A DNA stretch of 64,000 nt from Novosphingobium sp. SG751A (lineage in GTDB: Bacteria; Pseudomonadota; Alphaproteobacteria; Sphingomonadales; Sphingomonadaceae): contig NZ_JABGCB010000025.1 of assembly GCF_013149295.1 (NCBI RefSeq), forward strand, positions 1 to 64,000, written 5' to 3'. Within the stretch, counting starts at the first letter, position 1, and each line of letters starts with the position of its first letter. Below are positions 59,836 to 64,000 of this stretch, in pieces. The notes under the pieces are model-generated. The model did not search any database. It was not told where the DNA came from and saw only the letters and a list, made by a program, of their open reading frames with translations. Made by a program: the position numbers and the translations under genes.

Positions 59836-61050
59836 CTATCCCCCCTTCGACATTGTCAAAGAGGGTGTCGATGTCGGATCCATCGCGGCCTGATTGATCG
59901 CGCGCCTGACCCTTCCCTTGCGTTTGCCGCGTTGGCGCGCCAGCCAGAACCACAGACCGGTAACAGCAAAGAACGGGAGGCTCAGGCTGGTGATGAAGAG
60001 GATGATCCGCCCGCCCATGCCAAAGAACGCGCCGCGATGGATTTCGAACATGCCTGCCATCACGCGGGCGCCTGCGGGGCGATGCGCGTAAAAGTCAGTG
60101 CTCAAAACCTTGCCGGTTGCACCATCCACCACCACCGCATCATCGGCGCGATTGTGCGTTGCGCCCTGCGGCAGGGCGCGAAACCGCAAGGCTGCCCCCT
60201 TCTCCGGCACAATCAGGGTGATCCTGGCATAAGCATGGCCTGAGGTGGCCTTTTGAAATCCTTGCCAGCCCAGCGCGAAATCGGGCTGTCCCTTGGCCGT
60301 CATCTTCTCTGCCCGCTCGCCGCCCAGCAGCGATTGAACGCCATGGCGATACCATTCGAATGACCACCACAGGCCGGTCAGCGCGCTCAGCAGATAGACC
60401 ACCATCATCACACCGCCCAGCAGCAGGTGCAGTTCACGCCACCACCAACGACCGGACCGCCCGCGCGGAATGGTAAGCCATGCCCGCCAGTCGCGCGGCT
60501 TTGACGGCCAGCGCAGATAGAGTCCGCCAAGACCCAGGAAGATCAAAGCAATGGCCGCGCTGCCGGTGATGATCCGCCCCGGCCCCTTGCCGTTGCCCGG
60601 CATGGCCAGCCAGCGGTGCAGCCGCTCCACTGTGTCAAACAGGGCAGCCGCCGGAAGCGGGCCGAGCAGGCGTCCATCGCGTTGATCGAAGAGATAGGTC
60701 TCACGCCCTTTTGCCTGCCCACCCCCTTTTGCCTGCCCACCCTTGTCAAGGAAACTGATACGGGCGGGGACGGCGGGGTCACTGTCGATCTGGGCGCGGG
60801 CGATGCTCCTGCCGGGCTGCGCCCTGGCCGCGCGCTCCAGCAGGAGCACGGGCGCCAGTGCGGGCTGTCCGGTAGGGATCGCACCCGGTTTGATCAGCAT
60901 CGCCTGTATCTCGTCCTGAAACGACATGGCCGCCCCTGTCAGGCCTATCAGCGCCAAAACGAGGCCGAGCGTGAGCCCCAGCCAACTGTGAAGCGTGAAC
61001 ATCCATTTGCGGAAGAGGATGCGAAAAGGCGGGCGAATCGTTGTGCTCAT
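59836..61050 (-). CDS. PepSY-associated transmembrane protein (siderophore/iron reductase-like)
   Basis: 404 residues. Four hydrophobic helices with conserved His in FTLHSWLGLTLGLVLALIG, VERLHRWLAM, ELHLLLGG and FEIHRGAFFGMGGRI, the PepSY-TM pattern of inner-membrane ferric-siderophore reductases. A 6-residue in-frame duplication (GGQAKG twice) comes from an 18-bp tandem repeat at 60,706-60,741. Divergent from a siderophore receptor with a Fur-like palindrome between. Confidence 0.88.
   Translation of the reverse strand: MSTTIRPPFRILFRKWMFTLHSWLGLTLGLVLALIGLTGAAMSFQDEIQAMLIKPGAIPTGQPALAPVLLLERAARAQPGRSIARAQIDSDPAVPARISFLDKGGQAKGGGQAKGRETYLFDQRDGRLLGPLPAAALFDTVERLHRWLAMPGNGKGPGRIITGSAAIALIFLGLGGLYLRWPSKPRDWRAWLTIPRGRSGRWWWRELHLLLGGVMMVVYLLSALTGLWWSFEWYRHGVQSLLGGERAEKMTAKGQPDFALGWQGFQKATSGHAYARITLIVPEKGAALRFRALPQGATHNRADDAVVVDGATGKVLSTDFYAHRPAGARVMAGMFEIHRGAFFGMGGRIILFITSLSLPFFAVTGLWFWLARQRGKRKGRVRRAINQAAMDPTSTPSLTMSKGG
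60706..60741. repeat. 18-bp perfect tandem duplication within the PepSY gene
   Basis: The unit CCCTTTTGCCTGCCCACC occurs twice in direct contact (60,706-60,723 and 60,724-60,741) and adds six residues in frame. Looks like a recent slippage event. Confidence 0.9.
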
Positions 61051-61058
61051 GGAAATCA

Positions 61059-61089
61059 GTTATTGCAATACACTCGCAATAGCAATAAC
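61059..61089. promoter_or_regulatory. Fur-like palindrome in the divergent iron-uptake promoter
   Basis: GTTATTGC at 61,059-61,066 pairs with GCAATAAC at 61,082-61,089, with an additional CGCAATA repeat inside. Located between the starts of the PepSY gene (61,050) and the TonB receptor (61,138), it resembles Fur or iron-response boxes of sphingomonads. Confidence 0.6.
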
Positions 61090-61137
61090 TGCCGCCGCGA
61101 ATTGCCGTTCCGGGGAATTCGCCAAGGGGAATTTACC

Positions 61138-63210
61138 ATGCTGCTTCTCATCGCCGCCGCCAACGTCATCGCCATGGCCGAAGCGCCGCAGGCCGAGCGC
61201 CAGCTTGACGATGACATTGTGGTGACCGGGCGCCGCGAAATCCCCTATCGCGCCGAGGTCGTGCAGGTAGGCGCCTTTCGCAACCAGTCGCTGCTCGATA
61301 CACCCGCCAATGTTGCCGTCATCACCCGCGCCCTGCTCGACGATCAGGGCGCCAAGGGGCTGGACGATGCGCTGCGCAACACGCCCGGCATCACCCAGCA
61401 ATCCACCAGCCCCACCACCAGCAACAATTTCGCCTCGCGCGGGGTGCTGCTCAATGCGCGCACCAATTATCGCCTCAACGGCGCGCTTCAGATCATCAAC
61501 CTCGGCCCGATCCCGGTGGAAAACAAGCAGCGGGTCGAATTGCTCAAGGGTGTTTCGGCGCTCTATTACGGGCTGAGCACGCCTTCGGGCATCGTCAATG
61601 TCGTCACCAAACGGGCGACGGACAGACCGGTGACCAGTTTCTATGTCGATGGCGATGCGGAAGGCAGCATCGGCGGCGGGGTGGATTTTGGGCGGAAGCT
61701 GGGCGCGGATCAGAGCATCGGCCTGCGCCTCAACGCCTATGGCTCGCATGTGGAGGTACCGATCAACGGGGTGAATGGCTATCGCTATCTCGCCAGCGGC
61801 GCCTTTGACTGGAAGGCCAGCGAAAAACTCTCCTTCAAGCTGGACGCCGAACATTACCGCCGCGCCACCGATGAGCCGGGCGGAATCACCCTGCCCGCGG
61901 CGGTCAACGGCACCATCACCCTGCCCGCGATCCCCGATCCGCATAACCGCTATGCGCCGGTCAATGCGCCCTATCGCACATGGGTAACCAATCTGCTGGG
62001 CCGGGTCGATTATCTGCTGGGCGGCACATGGTCGCTGCGCGCGGAAGGCGGCTATGCCGGCACCCGCCGCCAGCGGATGATCGCCAATATCGCGCGCTAT
62101 AACGCCAGCACCGGCGCGGGCACGATCACCGCGACCTACACGCCCGATCAGGACTATTCCAATCTCTATTGGCGCGCCGAACTGGCCGGGGAAGCCAACA
62201 CCTGGGGCATCCGCCACGAACTGCTCTTCGGCTATGCCCGCAACCGGCAGGTGCAGGCCGATCAGAACCAGCAATCCTATGCCGCCGTGGTACAGAATCT
62301 TTATGCGCCACAGCCCCTTTCGCTGACTTCGCTCATCCCCACCACACGGCGGCTGACAGCGGGCAGCGTGAATATCGACACCGGCCTTTATGCGATGGAT
62401 CAGGCGCATATTGGTGAGAAAGTGCTGGTGATGGCGGGGCTGCGCCATGTCGATTATCGCACCAGATCGGCCAGCACCGATTTTGCCCTGCGCACATGGA
62501 CGCCGACAGGAGCGCTGGTATTGCGCCCAACGGCCGCCACCAGCCTCTATCTCAGCTATATCGAAGGGCTGGAAAGCGCAGGCACCGCGCCCGACGGCAC
62601 GATCAACGCAGGCGCGGTGATGCCTGCGGTGCGCAGTCGGCAATGGGAAGTGGGCGCACGCGCACAAGCGGGCGGGCTGATGCTCTCGCTCGGCTGGTTC
62701 CGCATCAATCGGGGGCTGGCCTACACCGATCTGGCCAGTAATACCTATGTCGTCAACGGACGCGCACTGCATCAGGGCGTGGAAGCCTCGGTGCAGGGCA
62801 ATCTTTTACGCCAGCTCTCCGTCGCCCTTTCCGGGCAATATCTGGTGGCGCGCCAGCAGCAGACCGGCTCGAGCGCGCAGGACGGCAGGCTGGTGGACAA
62901 TGCGCCGCGCTGGTCCGGCTCGGCCTTTGTCAACTGGCGCCCGGCGCCGCTGCCCGCTTTGGGACTGAATGCCGGTGTCTATTACACGGGCAAGCGCTTT
63001 ACCGATGTGCTCAATCAAGGCGTGTTGCCCGCCTATGCCACGCTCAGCCTTGGCGCCAGCTACAGGCTGGCCCTGCCGAAGGGACGGGCCATGACGCTGC
63101 GCGCCAATGCCGACAATGTGACCGACAAGCGCTATTGGGCGACCGGCGGCAGCACGCTCTATGTCGGGGCGGCCCGGACGCTGCGCCTCTCGGCCAATGT
63201 CAGCTTCTGA
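61138..63210 (+). CDS. TonB-dependent siderophore receptor
   Basis: 690 residues from the ATG at 61,138, which has AAGGGGA upstream. The open frame extends much further upstream (60,616), but that lies antisense to the PepSY gene. Short signal, TonB box (DDIVVTGRREIPYRAEVVQV), plug (LLKGVSALYYGLSTPSGIVN) and a barrel ending LRLSANVSF, the siderophore-receptor type (FhuA/FecA-like, TonB-siderophor). Likely ferric siderophore uptake for the iron-demanding nitrogenase. Confidence 0.92.
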   Translation: MLLLIAAANVIAMAEAPQAERQLDDDIVVTGRREIPYRAEVVQVGAFRNQSLLDTPANVAVITRALLDDQGAKGLDDALRNTPGITQQSTSPTTSNNFASRGVLLNARTNYRLNGALQIINLGPIPVENKQRVELLKGVSALYYGLSTPSGIVNVVTKRATDRPVTSFYVDGDAEGSIGGGVDFGRKLGADQSIGLRLNAYGSHVEVPINGVNGYRYLASGAFDWKASEKLSFKLDAEHYRRATDEPGGITLPAAVNGTITLPAIPDPHNRYAPVNAPYRTWVTNLLGRVDYLLGGTWSLRAEGGYAGTRRQRMIANIARYNASTGAGTITATYTPDQDYSNLYWRAELAGEANTWGIRHELLFGYARNRQVQADQNQQSYAAVVQNLYAPQPLSLTSLIPTTRRLTAGSVNIDTGLYAMDQAHIGEKVLVMAGLRHVDYRTRSASTDFALRTWTPTGALVLRPTAATSLYLSYIEGLESAGTAPDGTINAGAVMPAVRSRQWEVGARAQAGGLMLSLGWFRINRGLAYTDLASNTYVVNGRALHQGVEASVQGNLLRQLSVALSGQYLVARQQQTGSSAQDGRLVDNAPRWSGSAFVNWRPAPLPALGLNAGVYYTGKRFTDVLNQGVLPAYATLSLGASYRLALPKGRAMTLRANADNVTDKRYWATGGSTLYVGAARTLRLSANVSF

Positions 63211-63331
63211 GGATGGAGCCGACGGGTGCAGTTGCGATCCGCTTGCCGTAACGCCTCGGATTGAAGCTGGTCATAGTCTGGATGCCCATCCGCTCGACCA
63301 TTTCGAGCTGGGCTTTCAGGATGATCGACAT
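63200..63331 (-). CDS. Short 43-aa ORF of unknown nature
   Basis: 43 residues (MSIILKAQLEMVERMGIQTM, then TSFNPRRYGKRIATAPVG) with GAGGAAG upstream of the ATG at 63,331. It ends just inside the 3' end of the TonB receptor gene. I do not recognise it. It may be a fragment of a larger gene lost at this junction. Confidence 0.35.
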   Translation of the reverse strand: MSIILKAQLEMVERMGIQTMTSFNPRRYGKRIATAPVGSILRS

Positions 63332-63386
63332 GCTCTTCCTCGTTTTCGAACCCGGCCGAAGCAAATTCATCTAATAGAGCAACTGA

Positions 63387-63441
63387 TTTACCCTCACCAG
63401 GTCCTCAGCCTTGCTTCCAATCTGGGTTCGATGCCGAATGC
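63387..63441 (+). repeat. 56-bp imperfect direct repeat, right copy
   Basis: Aligns with 23,464-23,519 over its whole length with one gap and about seven mismatches; contains the shared AATCTGGGTTCGATGCC core. Located between the siderophore receptor and the integrase remnant. Confidence 0.7.
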
Positions 63442-63578
63442 AGCCATTGCCAACGGCCTGCAAAACGAATCACCTCAAGCGCCGATTTCACGGTCTGCTT
63501 ACGCCGTCACATTTAACGAAATCGCCCGTTTTGACCCTCTACCTAAATGAGCAAACAGCCATCTGATCATAGAGCCTA

Positions 63579-63788
63579 ATGCAGCGAATGGGCAGAGAAG
63601 TAGCAGCATTTTGCACCTTCGAACGCTCGCTTGCGCATGCGGACCCGAACACGATTCGCGGGATCTATAACCGGGGCCGCTACTGGGATGAGCGCGTGGA
63701 AATGCACCAATGGTGGAGCGATCATCTCGACGGATTGCGGGCTTCGAAAAGCAGCAAGCCTTCTCTGACGGAGAAGGCTTGCTCGTGA
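63579..63788 (+). pseudogene. Tyrosine-recombinase (phage-type integrase) C-terminal remnant
   Basis: The frame encodes FERSLAHADPNTIRGIYNRG and RYWDERVEMHQWWSDHLDGL, the C-terminal pattern of P4-type integrases: the LAH...YNR region around the catalytic Tyr, then a WADYLD-like end. The Tyr of IYNR is the expected nucleophile region. The N-terminal about 300 residues are missing. It would mark an integration event at the right edge of the island. Confidence 0.7.
63753..63783. terminator. 13-bp perfect hairpin at the end of the integrase remnant
   Basis: AGCAAGCCTTCTC and GAGAAGGCTTGCT around TGACG. It has no adjacent U-run but is placed where the integrase transcript would end. Confidence 0.65.
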
Positions 63789-63880
63789 TTGAGGTCGTCG
63801 ATCCGGGACTGCTTCCGCATGACCGGCGGGTTCCGCTAAAACCGTTCATGCGGAAAGTCTTCCGGCGGATAATGACTACC

Positions 63881-64000
63881 TCAAGGTTCGATTGTCCGGG
63901 CACTGGCCGACTGCCAGCCTGCCGGGTCATGGATCCATTGGTTGATGGTCGACTCATGCCAGCCGGTGCCGCGCGTGCTGATGGGCACCTGCCGAGGAAA
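63881..64000 (-). CDS. AlpA-like prophage/island regulator, C-terminal part
   Basis: The minus strand enters from the window edge and encodes FPRQVPISTRGTGWHESTIN then QWIHDPAGWQSASARTIEP before a TGA. The pattern FPxQVxI...GWxESxIxxWI is that of the AlpA excisionase-like helix-turn-helix family, which commonly accompanies P4-type integrases. Partial gene; upstream part lies outside the window. Confidence 0.7.
   Translation of the reverse strand, partial: FPRQVPISTRGTGWHESTINQWIHDPAGWQSASARTIEP

Noticed and set aside
61060..62772. 570-residue open frame opposite the siderophore receptor
   Set aside because: Shadow frame: antisense to a well-supported TonB receptor and without recognisable features.
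63499..63957. 152-residue minus-strand frame across the right border
   Set aside because: Low-complexity Ser/Arg-rich shadow overlapping the integrase remnant; the real signal on this strand is the AlpA-like frame at 63,881-64,000.
1..64000. CRISPR array, rRNA or intact tRNA genes
   Set aside because: No regularly spaced repeats and no rRNA or full tRNA pattern were seen in the window.

Overview
The window reads as a piece of an alphaproteobacterial chromosome, most likely a sphingomonad (Novosphingobium/Sphingomonas type). This is inferred from high GC, three TonB-dependent receptors, a GH106 rhamnosidase of the Sphingomonas type, NodT-family efflux genes and an etfB start at the left edge. 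It carries a large, nearly complete molybdenum nitrogenase (nif) cluster next to a plant-glycan utilisation locus.

Region 1 (1-3,900) holds the 5' end of etfB, a TetR regulator, a small winged-helix protein in AT-rich DNA, a decayed regulator/AbiEii-like nucleotidyltransferase pair and an NAD-dependent epimerase. Region 2 (3,900-22,640) holds an RND efflux operon and a rhamnoside/galactoside module: GH2, a small secreted protein, a TetR regulator, a TonB receptor, then GH106, GH39 and GH1. Palindromic operator-like sites of one type (ATCGTACGAT or GAACGATATCGTTC) precede several of these units, suggesting a shared TetR regulon. Region 3 (22,640-23,764) is a gene-poor junction with an IS66 transposase remnant, a tRNA-Cys-like 3' fragment and one copy of a 56-bp repeat.

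Region 4 (23,765-59,700) is the nitrogen-fixation block. On the minus strand, read from high to low coordinates, it contains a TonB receptor-modB-modC operon; fdx-LRV-nifT-SIR2; nifB-fdxN-TPR-nifZ-nifZ-DUF3024-small protein-DegT-fdx-bolA-grx-2Fe2S protein-diMop; nifHDK-nifEN-nifX-DUF269-CCE_0567-fdxB-nifQ-globin-Rieske-fmdB; and iscA-nifU-nifS-nifV-cysE/nifP-nifW-fixABCX, followed by nifA. Five minus-strand promoters show a sigma54 -24/-12 element with a TGT-N10-ACA NifA site 58-102 bp upstream (at iscA, nifH, nifB, fdx and the TonB receptor-modBC operon). NifA has the C-X11-C-X19-C-X4-C oxygen-sensing motif. Two plus-strand units share the same NifA sites: an unrecognised 201-aa gene, and a phosphoacceptor-less receiver protein followed by a Mop protein.

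Region 5 (59,836-64,000) holds a PepSY reductase-like gene and a divergent siderophore receptor with a Fur-like palindrome between them, then a second copy of the 56-bp repeat, a tyrosine-integrase C-terminal remnant and an AlpA-like regulator. The repeats about 40 kb apart, with mobile-element debris at both edges, suggest that the nif block and the iron-uptake pair are or were a genomic island.

The most interesting candidate system is the TonB receptor-modB-modC operon. It appears to be translationally coupled and under NifA/sigma54 control, it has no modA, and it looks like a nitrogenase-dedicated route for molybdenum across the outer membrane. All functional assignments come from reading the sequence without database searches.
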